DNA of 64,000 bases from Zoogloea sp041914405 (lineage in GTDB: Bacteria > Pseudomonadota > Gammaproteobacteria > Burkholderiales > Rhodocyclaceae), in NCBI RefSeq assembly GCF_041914405.1, contig NZ_JAYSDK010000012.1:61710-125709 (forward strand), read 5' to 3'. Below are positions 52,413-60,895 of the stretch, piece by piece (the first letter of the stretch is position 1; the number at the start of each line of letters is the position of its first letter). The notes beneath the pieces were generated by a model. That model searched no databases. It was not told the origin of the DNA and was given only the letters and a program-made list of their open reading frames with translations. The position numbers were made by a program, and so were the translations under genes.

Positions 52413-52861
52413 GGATTAATCAGGCAATTCGAATGGCAATTACAAAAGATCTTATCAGTTTAGACGGACATGACGAAAAGCTCACGATAGCTACGCCAGA
52501 AGTGGGCGTAGGATCGCCAGTCCGCGAGAATTGATGAGATTCCCCAAAAAAACGTCGTCCCCATGCACAGGCGACCACACCCCGGATTTTGCCCTTGTCA
52601 TGCCAGACCCGCCGATGGCGACCTGACCCGAAAACCCGGCAAGGATGGAAGAACAAGCACGAAGGCATTGAAAATACAGGCTTTGTCACAACACGGACGG
52701 CAGCCTGGAATGCCCGCCGACACGGATCTGCAACACGGCGGCAGAATTATGACCCACTTATCGACGTTCGCAAAATCAGCTTGCAGAAAGCCGCTGCTTT
52801 TACGGGCCTCCCGCCCGGATGGTAGTCTGCCGCCCCCACGACCAAGGACGGATACCCGAGT
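52413..52861. other. divergent regulatory region between the HTH-receiver gene and the sensor kinase
   Basis: About 450 bp have no convincing gene. A perfect 7-bp inverted repeat CTACGCC-N7-GGCGTAG lies at 52491-52511. The first 60 bp are AT-rich and could hold the promoter of the leftward gene. TTTACG and TAGTCT spaced 18 bp (about 52799-52828) are weak candidates for the kinase promoter. Confidence 0.4.
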
Positions 52862-55800
52862 GTGCTAACGCACGCAGATCGAAGTAGCCGGGTTGGCGCA
52901 CTCGCCGGTCTGATGCTTATTGCATTGAGCGCCGGGCTCGCTGCCGGACTCCCGGCCCTGATAACGCCCGGCAGCGGAACGCTCGCCGGCTTCACTCTGG
53001 CCGGCGCCGGCCTGCTGGCTGCCAACACGCCCCTCCCGCGGCAGCGGATGCTGCAAACCCTGCTGGCGGTCGCCCTCGGCACCCTGGCCGTGCTGAGCCT
53101 CGTTCGCGCCTTGCAGACGGCGAGTCCGCCGCCCAGCCTGCCGTCCCCTGTAACGGCCATGGCGCTGAGCCTCGCCGCCGCCATCCTCGCCGGCCTGCCC
53201 AGGGCCAGGCGCCAGCTTCCCCACATCGCGCTGCAGCTTCTGCTGCAATGGCTGTGCCTGCTGACTCTACTGGGGAGCGCGGCCCAAGTCCTGAACAGCA
53301 TCGTCGGCATCGACCTGTTCGATTTTGGCGGCCGCCGCTTTGCCCTGGACTGGGCATCGGCGCTGGCGCTGGCGATCCTGGCGGTGGGCCTCGGCGCAAC
53401 CCTGCTGCGCCTGCCAGGTCTGCGCAGCTTCTACCGCCACCGCCAGGACCGGCAGATCTTCGCCGTCGGAAGCTCGATGCTGCTGATCGCCGCCATCGCC
53501 GCGTGGCTGATCGGCGTGGGCGCCCTGGCGGGACAGACCCTGTCCCTGTTCCGCCATACCCTGCAGTCAGCCCTGACGGCCAACACCAGCCTGCTCGGCA
53601 ATGCCATCCACCACGCCACCACCGCTGCCGAGCAGGGTATCCAGTTGGCCCGCACCGACAACATCGTCCGTCTCGGAGCCACGGGCCCGGAACTCCACAC
53701 CGAGCTACAGCGCCTCCTGATTGCCGGCCAGCCCTCGGGCCTGAAGGCCTTGTGGGTCACCGATGCGGCGGGCCGGGTTCTCGCCAGCACCGGTGACCGT
53801 TCCACCGTCGAACACAACCGCATGCGCATCGACCAGCGCAGCTGGCTGTTCTGGAACGATGCGTACTGGCTGGAGCGACGGATTCCGGTGAGCATCGACA
53901 CCGCGGGCAAGGGCGAGATCGTGGTCCAGGCGCGCCTCGAGCATCTCGCCGACGTACTCAACGACATCGACAACCTGAGCCATTCCGGCGAACTCGTCGT
54001 CTGCCGCTCCGATGGGGCCCATGCCGACTGCTTTCCGACCCGCCTGACCCCCCATGCCTTCACCACCCCGAAAGTGGTGGATGGCGTACGCATCCCGATG
54101 GCCCGCGCGCTGGACGGGGAATACGGCTTCGGCCTGTCCCGTGACTACCGGGGACGGGCAGTCCTTGCGGCCTACGCCCCGCTGCCCGAATTCGGCCTCG
54201 GCATCGTGCAGAAGCTGGACACCGGCGACATCCATGACCTCCTGCTCGAACAGTTGCGGATTTCCGCACTGCTGATCGGGGTGCTGGTATTGACCGGCTC
54301 GGTATTCCTGTACAGCCGCATCAGCCCGGTGGTCAGCAAGCAGGCCCGCACCCGCCTGCACCTTGATAAAGCCCAGCGCATCGGGCACATCGGCAGCTGG
54401 GAATATGACGTCACCCGCGGCACCGTGGCGTGGACGGAAGACGCCGCCGAGGTGCTCGGACTCGGAGCAACAACTGACCTGTCCACCATCGACGCGATCT
54501 TCAAGCACATTCCCCTGGAACAGCAGCAGGACGTCAGGCTCGCGCTAGGGGCTGCGCTCAACGGCGGCACGCCGCTCGACATCGAGCATCAGTTCATCCT
54601 GCCGGACGGCAGCACCCGCTGGGTTCATGTGCAGGGCAAGGTTCTGCAGCTCAGCGACGGCACCCCCACGAGCATGATCGGCGTCACCCATGACATCACC
54701 GAGCGCGTCCGCGCCGAAGAAAAAATCCGCCGCCGCGACGCCTTCCTGAATGAAGCCCAGCGCCTGGCCCACCTGGGCAGCTGGGAGCTCCGGCTGGACA
54801 GCGGCGAACAGATCTGGTCAGAAGAGTGCGCCCGCCTCTTCGGCCACGCCCCGGGCGCTCGTGAAGCCAGCCTGGACAACTTCAAATCCCTGATCCTGCC
54901 CGAGGATCTGCCCCAGGTCATGGCCGAGCTCGACAGCGTTGTCGCCACCAGCCAGCCGCGCCATTACCAGATGCGCATCCGCCGGCCGGACGGAGAGATC
55001 CGTTACCTGGACTGCCATGCCGCCATCACTGCAGACAGCGATGGCCGCCGGCAACGCCTGATCGGCACCAACCTCGACATCACCGAGCAGGTCCGCGCCA
55101 AGAAGCGGCTAGCCTACCTGGCGCGCCTGTACGCGGTCCTCAGCAAGGCCAACCAGGCCATCGTGCGGATACGCGACAACGACGAACTGCTGCAGACCCT
55201 GTGCCGGATCATGGTCGAGGACGGCGGCCTGGTCATGGCCTGGAGTTGCCGGATCGAGAACGGCCGACCGGCGCACATCATCCACTGGGGCCACGAGGCC
55301 GGCTACATCGAAACGACGCTGGCCATCTACGACACCCTGACGACCGGTCAGGGCCCGACCCGCCGCGCCACCCGCGAAGGTCGCCACGTGCTCTGCGAGG
55401 ACATCGCCACCGATCCCGACATGGCGCCGTGGCGCGGCCTTGCCCTGAGCCGCGGCTACCGTTCGTCGGCGGTCTTCCAGATCCGCCACCAGGACGAGAT
55501 CACCCTGATCAACCTGTACGCGCCGGAGCCGCATTTCTTCACCGCCGAGATCGTCAGCCTGCTCGACGACCTGTGCCAGGATCTGGCGTTCGCCTTCGAG
55601 GCTGCCCACCAAAACACCCTGCGCCAGAAAGCCGAGACCGAACTGCGCCAGCTCAACGAGGAGCTCGAATGGCGAGTGGCCGAACGGACCCGCGCCCTCG
55701 AGGACGTGAACCGCGAGCTGGAATCCTTCAGTTCGGCGGTATCCCACGACCTGCGCGCGCCGCTGCGCAGCATCGACGGCTTCAGCCAGGCCTTGCAGCG

Positions 55801-56404
55801 CCGCTACCAGGAACACCTCGACGACGCCGGCCGCGACTATCTCAACCGCGTCCGCCGCGCCGCCCAGCGCATGGGGCGGCTCATCGACGACATGCTCAAG
55901 CTGTCCCGCGTGACACGCGGCCCGGTCCGCCGGCAACGGGTCGACCTGAGCGCGCTGGCCCGCCAGATCCTCGATGAGCTACAGCGCAACGACCCGGAGC
56001 GGCAGGTGGACATCCAGGTCACGGCCGGCCTCACCGTCTTCGGCGACGCCAGCCTGCTGCGCATCCTGCTCGACAACCTGCTCGGCAACGCCTGGAAGTT
56101 CACCCGCCATACGCCGCATCCGGCGATCCGCTTCGGCTGCCGGGCCGACGATGAGCGCCCGGTCTTCTTCGTGGCCGACAACGGCGCCGGTTTCGATCCG
56201 GCGTATGCCACGAAGCTGTTCAAGGAATTCCAGCGCCTGCACGCCGAAAGCGAATTCGAAGGCACCGGTATCGGCCTCGCCACCGTCGAACGGGTCGTCC
56301 GCCGCCACCACGGCAAGGTGTGGGCGGAAGGCGCCGTCGGCGCCGGCGCGACAATCCACTTCACCTTGCCGCAGCGGGAAAGCGCAAGGGACAATAAAGC
56401 CTGA
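52862..56404 (+). CDS. multi-domain membrane sensor histidine kinase, 1180 aa
   Basis: About seven hydrophobic segments fill residues 13-223, a MASE-like membrane block of no clear type. Residues about 224-465 form a periplasmic sensor, possibly dCache-like, bounded by a last helix at 466-487. Cytoplasmic domains follow: PAS (about 504-620), PAS (632-750), a GAF domain (755-915), a coiled segment (EELEWRVAERTRALEDVNRE), and HisKA with His962 in SSAVSHDLRAPLRSIDGF, like phytochrome-type kinases. An HATPase completes it (LDNLLGNAWKF, DNGAGFDPAY, GTGIGLATV). The signal is unknown. The GTG start has only a distant AGGA and is uncertain. It precedes a second kinase gene by 20 bp. Confidence 0.9.
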   Translation: MLTHADRSSRVGALAGLMLIALSAGLAAGLPALITPGSGTLAGFTLAGAGLLAANTPLPRQRMLQTLLAVALGTLAVLSLVRALQTASPPPSLPSPVTAMALSLAAAILAGLPRARRQLPHIALQLLLQWLCLLTLLGSAAQVLNSIVGIDLFDFGGRRFALDWASALALAILAVGLGATLLRLPGLRSFYRHRQDRQIFAVGSSMLLIAAIAAWLIGVGALAGQTLSLFRHTLQSALTANTSLLGNAIHHATTAAEQGIQLARTDNIVRLGATGPELHTELQRLLIAGQPSGLKALWVTDAAGRVLASTGDRSTVEHNRMRIDQRSWLFWNDAYWLERRIPVSIDTAGKGEIVVQARLEHLADVLNDIDNLSHSGELVVCRSDGAHADCFPTRLTPHAFTTPKVVDGVRIPMARALDGEYGFGLSRDYRGRAVLAAYAPLPEFGLGIVQKLDTGDIHDLLLEQLRISALLIGVLVLTGSVFLYSRISPVVSKQARTRLHLDKAQRIGHIGSWEYDVTRGTVAWTEDAAEVLGLGATTDLSTIDAIFKHIPLEQQQDVRLALGAALNGGTPLDIEHQFILPDGSTRWVHVQGKVLQLSDGTPTSMIGVTHDITERVRAEEKIRRRDAFLNEAQRLAHLGSWELRLDSGEQIWSEECARLFGHAPGAREASLDNFKSLILPEDLPQVMAELDSVVATSQPRHYQMRIRRPDGEIRYLDCHAAITADSDGRRQRLIGTNLDITEQVRAKKRLAYLARLYAVLSKANQAIVRIRDNDELLQTLCRIMVEDGGLVMAWSCRIENGRPAHIIHWGHEAGYIETTLAIYDTLTTGQGPTRRATREGRHVLCEDIATDPDMAPWRGLALSRGYRSSAVFQIRHQDEITLINLYAPEPHFFTAEIVSLLDDLCQDLAFAFEAAHQNTLRQKAETELRQLNEELEWRVAERTRALEDVNRELESFSSAVSHDLRAPLRSIDGFSQALQRRYQEHLDDAGRDYLNRVRRAAQRMGRLIDDMLKLSRVTRGPVRRQRVDLSALARQILDELQRNDPERQVDIQVTAGLTVFGDASLLRILLDNLLGNAWKFTRHTPHPAIRFGCRADDERPVFFVADNGAGFDPAYATKLFKEFQRLHAESEFEGTGIGLATVERVVRRHHGKVWAEGAVGAGATIHFTLPQRESARDNKA

Positions 56405-56423
56405 TGCAACGCCGCCCCCTGCC

Positions 56424-57929
56424 ATGAGCCCACCCGTCCGCCTGCATGTCCTGCTGGTCGAAGACTCGCCCGACGACGCCGACCTGATCCTGCTGGAACT
56501 CGAGATGCACTGGCCGGACCTCGTCGTCCAGCGGGTGGACAACGCCGCTGCCATGCGCACCGCGCTGGCCGCCCAGCCCTGGGACGTGGTCATCTCCGAC
56601 TACCACCTGCCCCGCTTCAGCGCCACCGCGGCCCTTGAACTGCTGCATGAACTGGGCTGCGACCTGCCCTTCATCGCCGTCTCGGGCTTCGTCGGCGAAG
56701 AGTCAGCCGCCGCGCTGATCAAAGCCGGCGCCTCCGACTTCGTCGTCAAGGACAACCTTCCGCGCCTGCAACCCGCCATCGAGCGAGCCCTGCGCGAAGC
56801 CGCCATCCGGCGCGACCACGAGCGCGCCCAGGAAGCCCTGCGTCTCAGCGAGAAGCGCCTGCGGGCCATCACCAACGCCGTCGGCGAGGGCTTGTTCGCC
56901 ACCGATGCCCATGGCGCGCTGCTCTGGATGAACCCGGAGGCCGAGCGCCTGCTCGGGTGGACCGAGCAGGAACTCCTCGGCAAGCAGATCCATTTCATCA
57001 TCCACCGCCCGGCCGCCGACGCCCCACCGTCCGACCCGACCTGCTGCGGCACCTTGCTGGCTCTGCGCAGCGGCCAGACCCAGCGCATCGACGACGACAT
57101 CTACCTGCACAAGGACGGCACGCCCGTCCCGGTCTCCTTCGTCGCCACCCCACTCATCGAGGATGGCCGCATCGTCGGCGCGGTCAGCGCGGCCCAGCCC
57201 ATCGGCGCCCGCAAGCGCGTCCAGCAGGAACTCCTCGACGCCCGCCGCCGCTCCCAGGAACTGTCGGCCCACCTGCAGTCGGTGCGTGAGGAAGAACGTA
57301 CCCACATCGCCCGCGAACTGCACGACGAACTCGGCCAGCTGCTCACCGCCATCAAGATGGACGCCGCCTGGTTGCGCGCCCGCCTGCCCGCAGACGCCGA
57401 AGCCCTGCACGACAAGCTCACCGACATGAAGCACCTGATCGACGACACCGTGGACTGGGTACGGCGCATGTCGTCTGAACTACGCCCGGTGATGCTCGAC
57501 GACCTCGGCCTGCGCGACGCCGTCGAATGGTTCCTGGAAGGCTTCGGCCACCGCAACGGTATCGACTGCCGCCTTGAGGCGGCCGCCGCCGAAGACCTGC
57601 AGACCGACAAGCCACGAGCCACCGCGGCCTTCCGCATCATCCAGGAATGCCTCACCAACATTGCCCGCCATGCCGCCGCCCGCCGCGTGCTGGTCACCCT
57701 GGAACGGGACACCGACGCCATCGAGATCGCCGTCAGCGACAACGGCAAGGGCTTCGATCCGGCCACCGCCGGCACCCGCTCGTCCTTCGGCCTGCTCGGC
57801 ATCCGCGAACGTGCCGAGGCCCTCGGCGGCAGCAGCGAAATCCGCAGCGCGCCCGGCCACGGCACCACCATCACGGTACGCCTGCCCCTCGGCAAGACCG
57901 CCCATCAAGACAAGGACCAAGCTCGATGA
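56424..57929 (+). CDS. soluble REC-PAS-histidine kinase (HisKA_3 type)
   Basis: The 501-residue protein has a receiver domain first (Glu13-Asp14, Asp59 in VISDYHLPRF, lysine in FVVKDN) and a PAS domain (about 146-265, ITNAVGEGLFATDAHGALLW). A NarL-family kinase core with His300 in IARELHDELGQLLTAIKMD follows, then an HATPase (IIQECLTNIARHA, DNGKGFDP, GLLGIRERAEALGG). Receiver-first kinases relay a signal from an upstream kinase, here plausibly the 1180-residue one. Its stop overlaps the start of the LuxR-type regulator (ATGA), making that the likely output partner. Confidence 0.93.
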   Translation: MSPPVRLHVLLVEDSPDDADLILLELEMHWPDLVVQRVDNAAAMRTALAAQPWDVVISDYHLPRFSATAALELLHELGCDLPFIAVSGFVGEESAAALIKAGASDFVVKDNLPRLQPAIERALREAAIRRDHERAQEALRLSEKRLRAITNAVGEGLFATDAHGALLWMNPEAERLLGWTEQELLGKQIHFIIHRPAADAPPSDPTCCGTLLALRSGQTQRIDDDIYLHKDGTPVPVSFVATPLIEDGRIVGAVSAAQPIGARKRVQQELLDARRRSQELSAHLQSVREEERTHIARELHDELGQLLTAIKMDAAWLRARLPADAEALHDKLTDMKHLIDDTVDWVRRMSSELRPVMLDDLGLRDAVEWFLEGFGHRNGIDCRLEAAAAEDLQTDKPRATAAFRIIQECLTNIARHAAARRVLVTLERDTDAIEIAVSDNGKGFDPATAGTRSSFGLLGIRERAEALGGSSEIRSAPGHGTTITVRLPLGKTAHQDKDQAR

Positions 57930-58564
57930 TCCGTCTCATGCTGGCCGACGACCACAGCATCGTCCGCACCGGCCTCAAACAGGTCCTCAGCGACGCACCA
58001 GAGTTCAGCGTGTGCGCCGAAGCCGCCACCGGCGACGAAGTCATCACCCAGGTTCGCCAGTCGCCGCCGGATCTGCTGCTGCTCGACATGTCGATGCCTG
58101 GCCGCAGCGGCATCGAGCTGATCAAGCAGCTGAAAAGCGAATACCCCCGGCTGCCGATCCTCGTCCTCAGCATGCACAAGGAAGAGCAGTACGCCGTCCG
58201 CGCCATCAAGGCGGGCGCCGCCGGCTACCTGACCAAGGAGCACGCCGGCGAGGAACTCATCGGGGCGCTGCGCAAAGTCGCCGGCGGTGGCGTCTTCATC
58301 AGCCCGGCCGTCGCCGAGCGCCTGGCCCTCGAATACAGCGCCCGCCACAATGAACTGCCCCACACCACGCTGTCCGACCGGGAATACCAGATCTTCCAGA
58401 TGATCGTCGCCGGCGCCACCATCACGGCCATCTCCGAACGCCTGTCCCTCAGCGTCAAGACCGTCAGCACCCACAAGTCGCGCATCCTGCAGAAGATGGG
58501 CATGAGCAGCAGCGCCGAGCTGATCCACTACGCCATCGAGCACCAGTTGGTCGAATTACGCTGA
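57926..58564 (+). CDS. NarL/LuxR-family response regulator
   Basis: The 212-residue regulator has a receiver domain (Asp8-Asp9, phospho-acceptor Asp54 in LLLLDMSMPG, lysine in GYLTKEH) and a C-terminal LuxR-type HTH (about 145-207: TTLSDREYQIFQMIVAGATI, then SVKTVSTHKSRILQKMG). It overlaps the preceding HisKA_3 kinase by 4 bp, the normal pairing for this class. Target genes are not evident from the sequence. Confidence 0.94.
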   Translation: MIRLMLADDHSIVRTGLKQVLSDAPEFSVCAEAATGDEVITQVRQSPPDLLLLDMSMPGRSGIELIKQLKSEYPRLPILVLSMHKEEQYAVRAIKAGAAGYLTKEHAGEELIGALRKVAGGGVFISPAVAERLALEYSARHNELPHTTLSDREYQIFQMIVAGATITAISERLSLSVKTVSTHKSRILQKMGMSSSAELIHYAIEHQLVELR

Positions 58565-58573
58565 GGCCGCTGC

Positions 58574-58655
58574 GGGCGAATGAATTCGCCCCTACGGAAG
58601 CACCTCCCCCACAGCCAGGCCCGCCGCCCCCTGCTGGGGCGGACTCATTCGCCCC
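58574..58655. repeat. REP-like pair of imperfect palindromes in inverted orientation
   Basis: GGGCGAA-TGAA-TTCGCCC (58574-58591) and GGGGCGGACTCATTCGCCCC (58636-58655) are related. The reverse complement of the first unit with its flanks aligns with the second over about 22 bases. They lie in the space after the LuxR-type regulator and look like a repetitive extragenic palindromic (BIME-type) element. No T tract follows, so they are not simple terminators. Confidence 0.6.
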
Positions 58656-58926
58656 CACAGACGTCCGCCCCACGGCATCCCGCTGAAATCCCTCCCGTAT
58701 CCCCGCCGGCCCTAGGAATCCTCCTACACGCGACCGGTCGCTTCCGACAAAAACTTTAAGCCTCCGCCGATATTCGCCCTCCGCGGCGATCGGCACCATT
58801 GCGTCCGTAATCCAGGCGCATGACGGGGGCCTCCAGCCCGACCGGCAGCTGCGCGCAAACCAATCAGTGCGGCAACCCTGACCTGCATCGACGCAGACGC
58901 CAGAACCGCCCGAGGAGAGCCTAGCA

Positions 58927-58992
58927 ATGACGGTCAGCGGACACATCGACAGCGCGGCAAACAGCCGCCTTCACGCCGGAGCGCGGCCATGA
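58927..58992 (+). CDS. 21-codon ORF coupled to the chemosensory operon
   Basis: ATG 58927 follows GAGGAGAG at workable spacing and encodes MTVSGHIDSAANSRLHAGAR plus a final proline, ending in TGA at 58990-58992. That stop overlaps the ATG of the MCP-like gene (ATGA). The MCP-like gene has no ribosome site of its own nearer, so ribosomes may reach it by reinitiation. It could be a leader peptide. The 58656-58926 stretch before it shows no other gene. Confidence 0.45.
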   Translation: MTVSGHIDSAANSRLHAGARP

Positions 58993-60179
58993 CGCGTCTC
59001 GCCGCCTCCCCGCTCGTTGCCCTCGGCGCCGGCCTGCCCGGCGCCCTGGCCGTGGCCGCAATCGGCGCGCCCGCTTGGCCCACCTTCGTCGCCGCCGGGG
59101 CCGCACTGCTCGTCGGCGGCGGCATCGGCTGGGCAATCCGCCGCAGCCTGCGCCAGGACGCCACCCTCGCCACCCAGCAACTCCATCGTCAAACGGAAAC
59201 GACCCAAGTGGAAAAACTGACGCCCTACGTGGCCAGCCTCGACCAACTGGCCGAACGCCTGTTCCCCCTGTGGGCCCGCCAGATCGAGAGCGGCCGCTCC
59301 CAGATGGAAAGCGCCGTGGTCGGCCTGACCCTCGCCTTTTCCGCCATCGTGGACCGCCTTGACGTCTCGGTACGCATCGCCGACGCGGCCTCCGGCGCTG
59401 CCGACGGCGAAGGCGGCCTGCTCGGCGTGTTCACCCGTAGCGAAACCCGCCTGCAGTCCCTCATCGAATCCCTGCAGACCGCCAACCGCCACAAGGAAGA
59501 GATGGTCGCCGAGGTGAAGCGCCTGCAGCAGTTCATCGTCGAGCTGCAGAAAATGGCGGTGGATGTCGCCGGCATCGCCGACCAGACCAACCTGCTGGCC
59601 CTCAACGCGGCCATCGAGGCGGCCCGCGCCGGTGAAGCCGGGCGCGGCTTCGCGGTGGTGGCGGACGAAGTGCGCAAGCTGTCCGGCCAGTCCAAGACCA
59701 CCGGCGTCAACATGGGCAGCGCGGTGGACGCGATCAGCAAGGCCATCACCACCGCCGTCGCCAGCGCCGAGAGCACCGCCGTCAATGACGCCCGCGCGCT
59801 GCAGGCCTCCGAGGACGCCATCGGCGAGGTGCTCGGCGGCTTCCGCGGCATCATCGACGGCCTCGTCGAATCCAGCCATACCCTGCGCAACGAGAGCGCC
59901 GGCATCAAGTCCGACGTCTCCGACGCCCTCGTCCAGCTCCAGTTCCAGGACCGGGTCAGCCAGATCCTCAGCCACGTCCGCGACAGCATCGACGCGCTGC
60001 CGGCGCAGCTGGCCGCCAGCCACGCCGACGTCGCCCACGGCGGCTGGCCGCAGCCCCTGCCGGTGGATCGCATGCTGGCCAGCCTGTCCGGCAGCTACGC
60101 CACCGCCGAAGAACGCCAGATCCACGCTGGCGGCGGCGCTGCCGCCGGCGACGCCCCATCAGAAATCACCTTCTTCTAG
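58989..60179 (+). CDS. methyl-accepting chemotaxis-type signalling protein without a large ligand domain
   Basis: The 396-residue protein has one or two short N-terminal hydrophobic segments (ALGAGLPGALAVAAIGAPAW and FVAAGAALLVGGGIGWAI), then a helical region. The kinase-contacting hairpin tip IADQTNLLALNAAIEAARAG is well conserved. After the tip the signature FAVVADEVRKLSGQS is kept. No periplasmic sensor domain is present, so any signal is membrane or cytoplasmic. There is no C-terminal CheR-tethering pentapeptide (it ends EITFF). It heads the operon with the CheY-like, STAS and CheA genes. Confidence 0.88.
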   Translation: MTRLAASPLVALGAGLPGALAVAAIGAPAWPTFVAAGAALLVGGGIGWAIRRSLRQDATLATQQLHRQTETTQVEKLTPYVASLDQLAERLFPLWARQIESGRSQMESAVVGLTLAFSAIVDRLDVSVRIADAASGAADGEGGLLGVFTRSETRLQSLIESLQTANRHKEEMVAEVKRLQQFIVELQKMAVDVAGIADQTNLLALNAAIEAARAGEAGRGFAVVADEVRKLSGQSKTTGVNMGSAVDAISKAITTAVASAESTAVNDARALQASEDAIGEVLGGFRGIIDGLVESSHTLRNESAGIKSDVSDALVQLQFQDRVSQILSHVRDSIDALPAQLAASHADVAHGGWPQPLPVDRMLASLSGSYATAEERQIHAGGGAAAGDAPSEITFF

Positions 60180-60189
60180 GAGTACATCC

Positions 60190-60558
60190 ATGGCTAAAAC
60201 CATTCTCGTGGTGGACGATTCCGCCTCCCTCCGCCAGGTCGTCAGCATCGCCCTGAAGGGCGCCGGCTATGACGTCGTCGAAGCCTGCGACGGCAAGGAC
60301 GCCCTCGGCAAGCTCGACGGCCGCAAGGTGCACCTGGTCATCAGCGACGTGAACATGCCCAACATGGACGGCATCACCTTCGTCAAGGAGATGAAGAAGC
60401 TGCCCGGCTACAAGTTCACCCCGGTCGTCATGCTGACCACCGAAAACCAGGAAGCCAAGAAGGCTGAAGGCCAGGCCGCCGGCGCCAAGGCCTGGATGGT
60501 CAAGCCCTTCGCCCCGGCGCAGATGCTCAATGCCGTCTCCAAACTGATCCTGCCCTGA
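60190..60558 (+). CDS. CheY-like single-domain response regulator
   Basis: The 122-residue receiver has the acidic pair Asp9-Asp10, phospho-acceptor Asp53 in VISDVNMPNMDG, a threonine in MLTTENQ and the lysine in AWMVKPFAP. It has no output domain. Its place between the MCP-like gene and STAS-CheA makes it the likely phosphorylation target of this CheA. It may act on a motor or on another output. Confidence 0.93.
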   Translation: MAKTILVVDDSASLRQVVSIALKGAGYDVVEACDGKDALGKLDGRKVHLVISDVNMPNMDGITFVKEMKKLPGYKFTPVVMLTTENQEAKKAEGQAAGAKAWMVKPFAPAQMLNAVSKLILP

Positions 60559-60586
60559 GCGGCCGGCCAGCAGCCAGGAAAGCGCC

Positions 60587-60895
60587 ATGAGCCTCGATAT
60601 CGCCCGGGACGACGGACAGATCCGCGTCCGCTTCAGCGACGAGCTGAACATCTACAACGCCGCCGCCACCAGGGACGCCCTGCTGGCCCTGCCGGCGGAC
60701 GAAAGCCCTTGCCACCTCGACCTGGGCGACGTCATCGAAATCGACTGCGCCGGCCTCCAGGTGGTGCTGGCCGCCTTGCGCAGCCTGCCCGCCAGCCGCC
60801 TCGAACGCTGCAGCACGGCGGTGCGCGACTGCCTCGCCCTGTGCGGCCTCGACGCGCTGCTGCCGGCCGCCCCCACCTCCAGCGGAGCGCAATGA
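60587..60895 (+). CDS. STAS-domain protein
   Basis: The 102-residue protein is a single STAS domain. In anti-sigma-factor antagonists the motif DSSG carries a phosphorylated serine. Here it reads IDCAGLQVV, with Ala at that position, so control by a serine kinase is unlikely. STAS proteins of this kind often accompany CheA in chemosensory clusters. Its stop overlaps the cheA start (ATGA), implying matched production and a possible structural role in the array. Confidence 0.88.
   Translation: MSLDIARDDGQIRVRFSDELNIYNAAATRDALLALPADESPCHLDLGDVIEIDCAGLQVVLAALRSLPASRLERCSTAVRDCLALCGLDALLPAAPTSSGAQ

Noticed and set aside
52563..52868. short plus-strand frames upstream of the sensor kinase
   Set aside because: No ribosome site, no recognisable product and overlap with the kinase start; treated as regulatory space.
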